This document shows positions 23,188 to 29,617 of a DNA stretch of 31,010 nt, in pieces (positions within the stretch are counted from its first letter, which is position 1; each line of letters begins with the position of its first letter). The notes beneath the pieces are model-generated. The model was not told the DNA's origin. It saw only the letters and a program-made list of their open reading frames with translations, and did no database searches. The translations under genes and the position numbers were made by a program. The stretch is from a virus, in the IMG/VR virus record IMGVR_UViG_3300049732_000210, positions 1-31,010 of that record, one strand, 5' to 3'.

Positions 23188-23452
23188 ATACATTGGGCCG
23201 TTTGAATATCACGATGTTGTGGTCAACGGACGTTCCGTACCGTACCTGACCGCTAGGCCTTTGCCCGGGGGCCGTATCGATCTGACGCTCGATCGTCGTT
23301 TCGGTATCGAACTGTCCGTCCAGGACGCCGATTACGTAGTTCCATTCATAGCGCATTGCTTGGCCGTGGGCATGGGCTATAGCGGTTTCCCCGATGATGG
23401 CGGAGAACCGAGTCCAGCCCAGCCCATGCCAAAGATGAATCGCCTTGGCTAG
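23147..23452 (+). CDS. Conserved hypothetical protein (actinobacterial type)
   Basis: The GTG at 23147 gives 101 residues; the GTG at 23171 is an alternative that removes much of the overlap with the previous gene. The sequence alternates strands and turns: VEYIGPFEYHDVVVNG, VPYLTARPLPGG, IDLTLDRRFGIELS. A helix with VVPFIAHCLAVGMGYSGF follows. I recall this strand pattern ending in a helix with PFIAHCLAV-like sequence from actinobacterial hypotheticals. The stop lies inside a 7-bp hairpin. Confidence 0.65.
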   Translation: MEDLEHLAVASQVEYIGPFEYHDVVVNGRSVPYLTARPLPGGRIDLTLDRRFGIELSVQDADYVVPFIAHCLAVGMGYSGFPDDGGEPSPAQPMPKMNRLG

Positions 23453-23466
23453 CGCGAAGGCGCTAG
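23449..23466. other. Short hairpin at the gene end
   Basis: CTAGCGC at 23449-23455 pairs with GCGCTAG at 23460-23466 across the tetraloop GAAG, with the stop codon of the preceding gene inside the stem. GTCTT follows. It may be a weak terminator. Confidence 0.45.
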
Positions 23467-23563
23467 GTCTTGCTGCTACTGGCTGACCCGCCGCGTGCCC
23501 CGAGGCTTACCGTAGATTGCGGGTCCGCCGTTCTTCCCGTCATCCTCGGTGACCCTACCGGTC

Positions 23564-23596
23564 AGGCCGGCACTCTCCCCCCGCGAGTGTCGGCCT
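23564..23596. terminator. 12-bp hairpin in the convergent intergenic region
   Basis: AGGCCGGCACTC at 23564-23575 pairs with GAGTGTCGGCCT at 23585-23596 with one G-T pair and a 9-base C-rich loop. It lies between the rightward gene ending at 23452 and the leftward gene ending at 23746. It may terminate either transcript. Confidence 0.5.
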
Positions 23597-23690
23597 GCAT
23601 CTTGTCGTAGGAGCAGGAAGGGCTCAGTGTCGTCGTAGCGACGGGATCGACCGAACGGCTGATGCCGTCGCCGCAGTTTCTGGGCAGCAA

Positions 23691-23741
23691 AAAGCCCCCG
23701 AACCGTGAGCCTCATGAGGAGGGACTCACAGCCGGGGGCTT
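23691..23741 (-). terminator. Terminator of the leftward small-gene operon
   Basis: On the minus strand, five bases after the stop of the DUF2637-type gene, AAGCCCCCG pairs with CGGGGGCTT and is followed by a T run (CTTTTTGC). A second inner stem pairs GTGAG with CTCAC, enclosing the palindrome CCTCATGAGG. This is a textbook terminator for leftward transcription. Confidence 0.85.
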
Positions 23742-23745
23742 CCTG

Positions 23746-24348
23746 TCACACCCTGGGCGCCCGCTCAGACATGACCCGACCCGTTAGCGGGGAGACCGCA
23801 GGCCGGCGCGCAATTGGCCTGCGCCCGGCCAGGGACCGCTCGTCATCGTCGTCATCGTCCAAGCCGACCGGCCCCGGGGACACCGGAACCGGAAGTACCG
23901 TAGCGGCCTGACGGATCACCGTCTCCGCCTGCTGCTGCACAGGTGCCGTCACCGAAGGCGCGGTAGCGGCGGACTCTCGCATGAGCCTGCCCCTGCGTGA
24001 GAGCATCTCGACCACGAGAAGAAGCGCGAAAGCTGGCCACGCCGCCTCCGCCCGACCCAGCCACGTGGGCAGTGCGGAGGCGATGTTCGCGGACACCGAT
24101 GCCAGGATCCCGATCGCGAAACCGATCCGGGTCACCCAGTGCGGGTAACGCCCTTCGTGGCGGGCGTCCACCATGACAATCGATGCGACCACGAGCACTC
24201 CGTCCACGCTCAACGGAACGATGTGGGCCAGCTCTGCGCGCTCGCCTGCCCGGGTGGCCACAGCCACCTGATGCCAGTAGCTTGCATAGCCGGCGATCCC
24301 GGCCACTACGGCGGCGCTTGCGTTGCGAGTGAATCTTGTTACGTTCAT
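23746..24348 (-). CDS. DUF2637-like membrane protein
   Basis: The minus-strand ATG at 24348 follows AGGAGGGG by a few bases and gives 200 residues; longer in-frame starts were not used. Four hydrophobic segments lie at about 11-30, 43-62, 73-95 and 101-116. The signature YWHQVAVATRAGERAELAHI followed by PLSVDGVLVVASIVMVDAR matches DUF2637, found in actinobacterial plasmids and phages. The C-terminal 80 residues are soluble, with an acidic run of Asp followed by basic ERSLAGRRP. In plasmid proteins of this type a link to transfer or spread is suspected but not established. It is the last gene of the leftward group and is followed by a strong terminator. Confidence 0.8.
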   Translation of the reverse strand: MNVTRFTRNASAAVVAGIAGYASYWHQVAVATRAGERAELAHIVPLSVDGVLVVASIVMVDARHEGRYPHWVTRIGFAIGILASVSANIASALPTWLGRAEAAWPAFALLLVVEMLSRRGRLMRESAATAPSVTAPVQQQAETVIRQAATVLPVPVSPGPVGLDDDDDDERSLAGRRPIARRPAVSPLTGRVMSERAPRV

Positions 24349-24383
24349 AACCCCTCCTAGGTCATGGCCGCTTTCTGCGGCAG

Positions 24384-24451
24384 CGCCCGAAGCGGGCATC
24401 GAACCCGCGCGCTCAACCCCATGGGGGGAGCGTCGCCAGATCGGTTCGGGC
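24384..24451 (-). tRNA. tRNA-like element 2 (aberrant anticodon arm)
   Basis: Read on the minus strand from 24451, this 68-base element has a perfect 7-bp acceptor stem (GCCCGAA with TTCGGGC), discriminator G and a perfect T arm (GCGGG, loop TTCGATG, CCCGC). No CCA is encoded. The D arm is poor. The anticodon arm is an extended hairpin: CGCTC pairs with GAGCG, then CCCC with GGGG around a 3-base loop CAT, with an unpaired TT on the 3' side. It ends 36 bases before the start of the DUF2637-like gene. It could be a divergent Met-like tRNA, but its shape matches element 1 more than a standard tRNA. Confidence 0.5.
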
Positions 24452-24468
24452 TGGAGGTGCAATGAGTG

Positions 24469-24483
24469 ATTGATGCAATCAAT
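24469..24483. repeat. Inverted repeat, operator-like
   Basis: ATTGAT-GCA-ATCAAT is a perfect 6-bp inverted repeat with a 3-base spacer in an AT-rich pocket. It lies just upstream (minus sense) of the tRNA-like element. No good promoter was found in it, so a binding site is only a possibility. Confidence 0.3.
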
Positions 24484-24685
24484 GCATGATCGAGAGGGTT
24501 GCAAGCCACGGCGCTGAAACTTGAATTTGGTCGCGCCGACTCAAGGTGACTTGCGTTTGACGGTGGCGGAGCCGCCCAGCCCCGGAGGGATGGAGAGGGC
24601 GGGCGGCTACCCGCCACCGGGCTAACTGAGGTGATGGTGCCCGCCGACGGCTTGCACGTCGGTGCCTGCTAGTCGGGCTGGTGGG

Positions 24686-24955
24686 TCAGTGAAGCTGGTA
24701 GTGGTTGGCGACGAGGTGCTGGATCTGCTCCGCCAGCCGCTTAGCGTTCTCGACAGTTAGATGGATCGGGACCGTATGGGTTGGTCCGCCGGGGTCGTTC
24801 AGGTCTACTGGAGCCTCGGCACTGAGCCAAATGTGTGGACCGATTGCGGCGCTCGACTCGTAGACCCGGACCTCCCCGCCGTACTCGCTAGGAATCGACG
24901 GCAATCTCATGAATCCCCTATCGGTGATCACTGGTACCAGATGATCCGTGGCCAT
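24686..24955 (-). CDS. Conserved actinobacterial hypothetical protein
   Basis: The minus-strand ATG at 24955 has a GGAAGGGAGG site about seven bases upstream and gives 89 residues. The sequence has DHLVPVITDRGFMRLPSIPS, then VRVYESSAAIGPHIWLSAEA, and a helix with AKRLAEQIQHLVANHY. This three-part pattern is one I recall from short proteins common in Streptomyces and relatives, with unknown function. It is soluble and mixed alpha/beta. It is the middle gene of the leftward group, 68 bases after the first gene. Confidence 0.75.
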   Translation of the reverse strand: MATDHLVPVITDRGFMRLPSIPSEYGGEVRVYESSAAIGPHIWLSAEAPVDLNDPGGPTHTVPIHLTVENAKRLAEQIQHLVANHYQLH

Positions 24956-25023
24956 TTCTGGCCTCCCTTCCTGTCTTTCGACGTGCCCGGTAGGGCTCTG
25001 ATACCCCACCGGACCGAACGTTT

Positions 25024-25236
25024 CTAGCGCTCCAACCGCTCGATGAGCAGGTCCAACGCGTCCAGCTGGAGAGGTTGAAGCTCACCCGCCAGCTCATCGC
25101 GAAGGTCTTTCGCGGTGGCTAGCGAGTCAGCCACCCCCCGGCTGTAAGCGTCGTCCCACATCGCCGCTAAAGCCTTCACCACGTCAGGGTGGTCGGTGAT
25201 GTCGAACGATTGGGGTTTCTTGCCACGTCCAAACAT
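25024..25236 (-). CDS. Small hypothetical protein
   Basis: The minus-strand ATG at 25236 has AGGAGGG upstream and gives 70 residues, starting MFGRGKKPQSFDITDHPDVV. Most of the chain is helical: KALAAMWDDAYSRGVADSLA and then LRDELAGELQPLQLDALDLL. It is acidic overall. No function is recognised. It is the first gene behind the strong leftward promoter at 25464-25493, with a leader of about 221 bases. Confidence 0.65.
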   Translation of the reverse strand: MFGRGKKPQSFDITDHPDVVKALAAMWDDAYSRGVADSLATAKDLRDELAGELQPLQLDALDLLIERLER

Positions 25237-25457
25237 GTCGCCCTCCTAAGGCGTGCCCGGTCAGAGCCGGGGTAGTGGGACGGCGCCACTGAAGGCGGCA
25301 CGCCCCGGCCGGCATTCATCTACCGGCTGGTTGATCTCTTTCTGTGTGATCCGGGCTCCGCTCCTGGCGGTGTTTCGGGACCTGACTTCCGTTCGCTGCG
25401 TGCCTTGCGGCCTTCGGCTTGCGGGTGGGTTTCCCTGCCCCTTCAGTTGTCCTTTCA
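25237..25457 (-). other. 5' leader of the leftward group
   Basis: The expected transcript start is near 25457, giving about 221 untranslated bases. Some pairings are visible: GCCGGGG at 25266-25272 with CCCCGGC at 25303-25309, and AGTGG with CCACT inside. No gene or known riboswitch is seen. Confidence 0.35.
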
Positions 25458-25463
25458 CCTACT

Positions 25464-25493
25464 ACTATAACGCGCGGCGCAGGGTATTGTCAA
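25464..25493 (-). promoter_or_regulatory. Near-consensus sigma70-type promoter, leftward
   Basis: On the minus strand, TTGACA (25488-25493, perfect -35) is followed after 18 bases by TATAGT (25464-25469, five of six matches to -10). Transcription would start near 25457 and serve the leftward genes from 25236. It is the best promoter in the window. Confidence 0.8.
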
Positions 25494-25512
25494 GCCAAAG
25501 GGTAGCAACAGG

Positions 25513-25528
25513 TGTGAGTTTGGTCACA
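25513..25528. promoter_or_regulatory. CRP/GlxR-type binding site
   Basis: TGTGA-GTTTGG-TCACA matches the TGTGA-N6-TCACA consensus of CRP-family regulators with both half sites perfect. Its centre at 25520.5 is about 63 bases upstream of the predicted start of the leftward promoter, close to the class I activation position. It lies just downstream of the stop of the helix-turn-helix gene. Confidence 0.5.
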
Positions 25529-25531
25529 TTC

Positions 25532-25783
25532 TCAGATCGGCGTGTCGACCTTGCGACGCCACCAACCCCGCCCCGGACGGGCCGCATGCCACGCCCGCAC
25601 CACCGCCGGATCCCACACCGGGGTCACCCCGAAATACCGGGTCGGCTTCGGAGCCGGGTTGTCCTTCGGCCGCTCCCGGGACCAGTAGTAACGCCACGTG
25701 TCCTCGGTGACCTGGATGTAGCTGGCGCAGTCCTGCCCGGTCCACCAGTCTTCGCCGCCGGGGGGTTTCACAGGGTTCAGCAT
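25532..25783 (-). CDS. Helix-turn-helix DNA-binding protein (excisionase-like)
   Basis: The minus-strand ATG at 25783 gives 83 residues; an in-frame GTG at 25795 is an alternative. No ribosome site is seen, so a leaderless message is possible. The core WTGQDCASYIQVTEDTWRYYW looks like the first helix-turn-helix of the MerR/excisionase type, followed by a beta wing (PTRYFGVTPVWDPAVVRAW), giving the usual small winged fold. Such proteins in phages control excision or early genes. No integrase is in the window, so an excisionase role is inferred only. Its coding direction is leftward, divergent from the rightward promoter at 25804-25832. Confidence 0.65.
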   Translation of the reverse strand: MLNPVKPPGGEDWWTGQDCASYIQVTEDTWRYYWSRERPKDNPAPKPTRYFGVTPVWDPAVVRAWHAARPGRGWWRRKVDTPI

Positions 25784-25803
25784 ACCGCACGGCACGCGGC
25801 ATA

Positions 25804-25832
25804 TTGCAAACCTGCGGACGGGGGGGTATTGT
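25804..25832 (+). promoter_or_regulatory. Probable rightward early promoter
   Basis: TTGCAA (25804-25809) and TATTGT (25827-25832) match -35 and -10 at four of six positions each, with an ideal 17-base spacer. Transcription would start near 25839 and run to the early gene at 26093. The elements are moderate, so confidence is limited. Confidence 0.5.
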
Positions 25833-25970
25833 CCTCGGACATGGGGCACCAGAGACACGGAGTCAGCCGGGCGCTGTTGGGGAGCGTCACCGGTTGGCGT
25901 CGGGTCGCATCCCCGTCGGGTAGTGCTGAAACGCCGAGCCGGCGGGCGGGTAACCCCAAGGGCACCCGGT

Positions 25971-26010
25971 CCTCACCCCTACCGACCTAACCGATCCGGT
26001 GGGGGTGGGG
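25971..26010 (+). promoter_or_regulatory. Long leader hairpin before the early operon
   Basis: CCTCACCCCTACCG pairs with CGGTGGGGGTGGGG over 14 positions with two G-T pairs and a 12-base loop. No U-tract follows, so it is not a simple terminator. It could be an attenuator, protein-binding site or stability element. Confidence 0.5.
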
Positions 26011-26092
26011 AACGGGACCCGACAACTAGCAAGGCGTCCCGCATGTCGCCAGTCAAGCAACGCGGGGCGCCCGACAAGAAGGAGCGTAGCAA

Positions 26093-26785
26093 GTGACCCA
26101 GTTGCAATCCGAGACCGAGACCGAAGCGCTAGCTCGCGGTTTGCTGGGCGTCGATGCCTCCCGGCGAGTTGGTTGGGCCAAGGCCTTCGACCGCGCTCGG
26201 CGTGTTGAGGATCTAGAGGCGCAGGTTAGTTCCGCTCGGAGCGAATTGGATTCTCTGCGCACACACTATGCCCGGCTGGTGGCGTTCGTTCAGGGACTAG
26301 GCGTTACCGATGTGCTAGGCGTTGAAGAGATCGCGAAGCACATAGTGGCGACAGCGTCGTTCATGGATCCACATGCGTGGCGGTCGGGGATGCTCGCGGC
26401 TGGGCAGGATGAGTTAGCCGAACGTCCCCCTAGGCCGTCGCCGGGTGTCTGGAAAGACGTCTTTCTGCCTGGGGCGCGCGATGAACTACAAAGCCAAGCC
26501 GAAGCGCTCGGCCATGTTGATGAAATCAGTTCATATCCCGACGGCTCCTGGTTCTGGACCTGCGCTTGTGGTGCGAGCAAGACCAAGCTGACCGAGAGGC
26601 AAGCTCACCAGCGCCGATGGCACCACAAGACCGAGATGGTTCACGGAATGAGCTACGGAGGCTGGCGGCGCACCCTCAAGCGAGCCACTAAGGACGCCCG
26701 CACCGCCCGCGCTATGGACGTATACCAGCCAACTGACGGTGACAACGGTGAGGGCACACAGACTGACTGCGGGTCGTCGTCATGA
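26093..26785 (+). CDS. Hypothetical early protein with coiled coil and zinc-finger-like end
   Basis: This 230-residue protein has a GTG start eight bases after AAGGAGC. Residues about 37-65 form a probable coiled coil (VEDLEAQVSSARSELDSLRT). The central part is helical. At about 153-180 the sequence WFWTCACGASKTKLTERQAH followed by RRWHHKTE has Cys157, Cys159, His172 and His177/178, spaced like a small zinc site. The C-terminus is charged and acidic. I do not recognise a named family, though short segments with W-x-C-x-CG and a trailing His pair are common in actinophage proteins. It opens the rightward early operon and overlaps the next start by four bases. Confidence 0.65.
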   Translation: MTQLQSETETEALARGLLGVDASRRVGWAKAFDRARRVEDLEAQVSSARSELDSLRTHYARLVAFVQGLGVTDVLGVEEIAKHIVATASFMDPHAWRSGMLAAGQDELAERPPRPSPGVWKDVFLPGARDELQSQAEALGHVDEISSYPDGSWFWTCACGASKTKLTERQAHQRRWHHKTEMVHGMSYGGWRRTLKRATKDARTARAMDVYQPTDGDNGEGTQTDCGSSS

Positions 26786-27054
26786 CCCTCACCGACGACA
26801 CCGTGACGAAAAAACTTCCCGTGCTGCGTCCCGCTGCACCACTCGACGAGGTGCTGACCGGTCCGTCGTGGTGGCTGCGACTGGTGGCGTGGGTTGACGC
26901 GTGGTTCGTGCTGCCGGCGTGGGACCTTCTCGACTGGTGGCGAGACCGCTACCCAGCCAAGCACCGGCTCGGGGTCGCGCCCGGTACGTACGCCCAACGG
27001 TGGGCTTGGGCTGGTCCTACCGGGGAGTGGCCGGCACTCGGGGGTGTGACGTAG
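26782..27054 (+). CDS. Small tryptophan-rich hypothetical protein
   Basis: The ATG overlaps the preceding stop (ATGA) and the product is 90 residues. It is unusually Trp-rich: WWLRLVAWVDAWFVLPAWDL, then WWRDRY and AQRWAWAGPTGEWPAL. The Trp-rich middle could be amphipathic and contact a membrane, but it is not a clear transmembrane helix. It stops directly before the ATPase gene, with no gap. No family is recognised. Confidence 0.6.
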   Translation: MTLTDDTVTKKLPVLRPAAPLDEVLTGPSWWLRLVAWVDAWFVLPAWDLLDWWRDRYPAKHRLGVAPGTYAQRWAWAGPTGEWPALGGVT

Positions 27055-28164
27055 ATGCCCGCCGCGATCACATTCGCACCCGCGACCCGGAAGCGAGCCC
27101 GCGCCCGGATCGCCCTGGCCGGCCCGTCCGGTAGTGGGAAGACCTACACCGCGCTCATGCTCGCCACTGCGTTCGGCGGCCGGATCGCGGTGGTCGACAC
27201 CGAGCATGGCTCAGCGTCGCTCTACGCCGACGAGTACAGCTTCGATCATGTTGAGCCGCCCAGCTACAGCCCGAGTTGGCTGATCGGCGCTCTCGCCGCC
27301 GCTGGCCAAGCTGGCTACGCCACCGTCGTTGTGGACTCGCTGTCGCACTTCTGGATGGGCACCGACGGGATGCTGGAGCAGGTCGACCGGGCTGGCAAGC
27401 GCAGCGGCGGCGGGAACAGCTTCGCCGGGTGGAAGGAGATGCGCCCGCTCGAACGCAACATGGTCGAGGCGATGCTGTCCTACCCGGGCCATGTGGTCGT
27501 GACGATGCGCACCAAAACCGAGTGGGTGACCGAGGTCAACGACAAGGGCAAGACCGTCCCCCGCAAGATTGGTCTGCGCCCGGAGCAGCGCGAGGGCATC
27601 GAGTACGAGTTCGACCTCGTCGCCGACATGGACCTGGAGAACGAGCTCATCGTCACCAAGTCCCGCTGCCGGGTGCTGGCCGGCGCGGTGGTGAAACGAC
27701 CCGACGCCAAGTTCGCTCAGGTGCTGGTCGAGTGGCTCGATGCTGGCGCCGGCGCTATGCCCACGTCGCTGGACTACCGGGACCGGGCCATCAGGATTGG
27801 CGCAACCTTTGATGAACTGCGCGCTCTGTACGGGGAGGTGGCGCAGCGGCGCCTGTTGGGTGTCGAGGTCATTGATGACACGGGCGACGCGGTGTCGCTG
27901 GAGCGGCTCATCAAGACCCGTGGCGACGAGGCCCAGGCCCGCGAGGTCGCCGCCTTGCCCATGTCGAAGCGGGCTCAGGGCCGACTGTTCGCGCTGTTCA
28001 GCGAGCACGGGTTGGGCGGCGATGAGCACCGTCAGACCCGACGCGACTACGCCGCCCAGGTTCTCGACGAGCCGGTCGAGCATGTTCAGCAACTGACCGA
28101 GGGCAAGGCCCGCAAGGTTATCGCCGAACTCGAGGCGAGCAAGCCGGCGGCGGTGAAGTCGTGA
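27055..28164 (+). CDS. RecA-like AAA ATPase (Sak4-type recombination protein)
   Basis: The ATG start directly follows the upstream stop, giving 369 residues. The Walker A motif is GPSGSGKT (23-30) and the Walker B region is VVVDSLSHFW (Asp94), as in the AAA_24/Sak4 group of phage RecA-like proteins. IAVVDTEHGSASLYADEY resembles the segment after the first strand. The MRTKTEWV and GLRPEQREGIEYEFDLV blocks are also typical of this group. The C-terminal 100 residues (SKRAQGRLFALFSEHG, then VEHVQQLTEGKARKVIAELE) form a helical extension like that on phage annealing and recombination proteins. It likely assists DNA annealing or recombination during replication. It has no helicase motifs. Confidence 0.85.
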   Translation: MPAAITFAPATRKRARARIALAGPSGSGKTYTALMLATAFGGRIAVVDTEHGSASLYADEYSFDHVEPPSYSPSWLIGALAAAGQAGYATVVVDSLSHFWMGTDGMLEQVDRAGKRSGGGNSFAGWKEMRPLERNMVEAMLSYPGHVVVTMRTKTEWVTEVNDKGKTVPRKIGLRPEQREGIEYEFDLVADMDLENELIVTKSRCRVLAGAVVKRPDAKFAQVLVEWLDAGAGAMPTSLDYRDRAIRIGATFDELRALYGEVAQRRLLGVEVIDDTGDAVSLERLIKTRGDEAQAREVAALPMSKRAQGRLFALFSEHGLGGDEHRQTRRDYAAQVLDEPVEHVQQLTEGKARKVIAELEASKPAAVKS

Positions 28165-28388
28165 ACCTCGGCTACGTCGACGACTCGTGGCTTCGCTGCC
28201 CCACCGCGGATTGCGGTAAGCGGATGTTCCTGGAGATTGGCCCGGATGAGAGCACCGGGGAAGTGCAGGCGTGGCATGTGTGCTGGTCGTGCAACTACAC
28301 CGAGCGGGAACGCGAGTGGCGGGTGCCGAGGACGCGCACTGTCGTCTCTACCGCGGCGGAGCGTCGATTGCGAATGAGGTTGGCATGA
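28161..28388 (+). CDS. Small zinc-ribbon protein
   Basis: This 75-residue protein has a GTG start overlapping the previous stop (GTGA). Four cysteines in two pairs, Cys13-x4-Cys18 and Cys41-x2-Cys44 (HVCWSCNYTE), suggest one zinc ribbon. The remainder is basic, ending RRLRMRLA. It may bind DNA or protein within the early DNA-metabolism operon. It is followed by an HNH nuclease whose start overlaps it (ATGA). Confidence 0.65.
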   Translation: MNLGYVDDSWLRCPTADCGKRMFLEIGPDESTGEVQAWHVCWSCNYTEREREWRVPRTRTVVSTAAERRLRMRLA

Positions 28389-28951
28389 GCGACAACACCG
28401 GGATGCGCCGTTACAGCCAACTGGCGGCAATGTCCCAACGGCGTCTGGAGGAACTCGCCGAGGCGGGGGCGTTGGTGCCCGGGTCGACCTTTGCCCGCAA
28501 AGGTCGGCACGCACTGCCGGAGAAGCCGACCAAGCGACACCCGCTGCCGACCGGACCGGACTCGCGCATTGTCGGGATCGTGCTGCGCCGCGCGTTGCGG
28601 GAGGACGGGCAGATCCACTGCGAGTGCTGCGCCGAGGTGGCCTGGGGTGAGCGGGCGTGGGACTACTCGATCCACCACCGCCGCGGGCGGCAAGGGCAGC
28701 GCACCGACAACACGGTCCCAAACCTTGTCGTGGTGTGCGGGACTGACAACCAGTCCGGCTGCCATGGCCTGATCCATCAGCGCCGGTCATGGTCGCAGCC
28801 GTTGGGGTTGTGGCTGCCGCGCAACGGGATCCGCACCGACCCGGCGCTGGTGCCGGTGACGATCGACCGGGGATCGCGGGTCGTGTATCTCGGCGCTGAT
28901 GGCCGCTACCACGACAACCCACCCGAGGGCGTCCTGGCCGGTGCATCGTGA
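28385..28951 (+). CDS. HNH endonuclease
   Basis: The ATG at 28385 overlaps the previous stop (ATGA), giving 188 residues. The zinc and HNH features are Cys79 and Cys82 (IHCECCAEV), DYSIHHRRGR with His97-His98 and VPNLVVVCG with Asn113. Then come Cys118, Cys126 and His127 (GCHGLIHQ). That is the H-N-H order with a Cys4-type zinc brace. The first 65 residues are basic and the last 45 are unrelated to the nuclease core. HNH enzymes in phages act in packaging, homing or DNA processing. Its place beside the ATPase favours recombination, but a homing origin cannot be excluded. Confidence 0.8.
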   Translation: MSDNTGMRRYSQLAAMSQRRLEELAEAGALVPGSTFARKGRHALPEKPTKRHPLPTGPDSRIVGIVLRRALREDGQIHCECCAEVAWGERAWDYSIHHRRGRQGQRTDNTVPNLVVVCGTDNQSGCHGLIHQRRSWSQPLGLWLPRNGIRTDPALVPVTIDRGSRVVYLGADGRYHDNPPEGVLAGAS

Positions 28952-29247
28952 GTCGCTGGCCGTGGTTCAAACGCCGACCCGACACCCTACGGGACACCCT
29001 CGACCACCTGACCACCACTGTGAACTTCCTGGTAGCGGAGAACGCGCAACTACGCGAGGACCTGGCTGAGGTAGCGGCGGTGGTGTTCGGCCCATGCCCG
29101 CAATGCGCTGTCGACGACGACGAGCCGGGCTTGCTGCGTCCCGCGTTGGAGCGGGCGGAGACGCGGGCCGCGTTCGACGAGGTGATCGACGACCACCCGG
29201 AGCTTGAGGATCTGGCCGAGCTGGAATTCGACGAGGAGGCACCGTAA
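28948..29247 (+). CDS. Small acidic helical protein
   Basis: This 99-residue protein has a GTG start overlapping the previous stop (GTGA). A basic N-terminus (MSRWPWFKRRPDTLRDTL) precedes a leucine-patterned helix (VNFLVAENAQLREDLAEVAA) that looks coiled-coil-like. CPQC sits at about 50-53, and the rest is strongly acidic (DEVIDDHPELEDLAELEFDE). No family is recognised. A protein-binding role is possible. Confidence 0.6.
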   Translation: MSRWPWFKRRPDTLRDTLDHLTTTVNFLVAENAQLREDLAEVAAVVFGPCPQCAVDDDEPGLLRPALERAETRAAFDEVIDDHPELEDLAELEFDEEAP

Positions 29248-29414
29248 TGGCTTCGCTGGTCCCAACCCGCCGACTCGGCGGGGGCCGTCGGGTCTTCCAC
29301 TCCGACGCTGACCGCAACTGGGGTGTCCGGCTGTTCGGTCAGGGTCGGTTCAGGCACACGGCTCAGCCGCCATCCAAGAGCCGTAAGCACGGCGGTAAGC
29401 CAGGTCGGCGATGA
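29247..29414 (+). CDS. Very small basic protein
   Basis: This is a 55-residue frame from ATG 29247, which overlaps the upstream TAA by one base; its TGA at 29412-29414 overlaps the next ATG (ATGA). The sequence is basic: TRRLGGGRRVFHSDADRNW early and KSRKHGGKPGRR at the end. The tight coupling to both neighbours argues for a real gene although it is short. It could bind nucleic acid; that is inference from charge only. Confidence 0.6.
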   Translation: MASLVPTRRLGGGRRVFHSDADRNWGVRLFGQGRFRHTAQPPSKSRKHGGKPGRR

Positions 29415-29617
29415 CTGAGTCAACCCCTACCGAGTCCGTGGCCGCTTGCGAACTGACCCGCTACCCACCAGAGAAAGTGCTGGCACTAATCGAAGCAGCG
29501 AACGCACTCGTGGCTTGGTGGAGGGCTGACGGTGAACCCAACTGGCTGCGAGGAAGGCCGAAGGCGCTGCTTCGTGCCGTCGACGCACTCACCGAAGGGA
29601 GCACTGACCGTGAGTGA
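29411..29617 (+). CDS. Small hypothetical protein
   Basis: This is a 68-residue protein from ATG 29411, overlapping the previous stop. A helix VLALIEAANALVAWWRADG is followed by LRGRPKALLRAVDALTEG. Its end overlaps by eight bases the following gene's GTG, whose ribosome site GAAGGGAG lies within it. No function is recognised. Confidence 0.6.
   Translation: MTESTPTESVAACELTRYPPEKVLALIEAANALVAWWRADGEPNWLRGRPKALLRAVDALTEGSTDRE

Larger units (their letters stand above)
24349..24685. other. Gene-free interval with the second tRNA-like element
   Basis: These 337 bases hold a tRNA-like element on the minus strand (24384-24451), an inverted repeat at 24469-24483 and otherwise no supported gene. The reading frames here are shadows of the tRNA-like element. 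Confidence 0.6.
25784..26092. other. Divergent control region and leader of the early operon
   Basis: No supported gene lies in these 309 bases. They hold a rightward promoter (25804-25832), a GC-rich leader, a 14-bp hairpin (25971-26010) and the AAGGAGC ribosome site at 26079-26085 for the first early gene. Confidence 0.55.

Noticed and set aside
23476-23715. Minus-strand 79-codon frame
   Set aside because: Its start lies inside the palindromic core of the leftward terminator at 23691-23741, so it is not a likely gene.
24357-24617. Minus-strand 86-codon frame
   Set aside because: It reads through the second tRNA-like element and is low-complexity, so it is explained by that element.
25253-25990. 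Plus-strand 245-codon frame
   Set aside because: It runs through the leftward promoter, the CRP-type site and the helix-turn-helix gene in antisense, and its composition is shadow-like.
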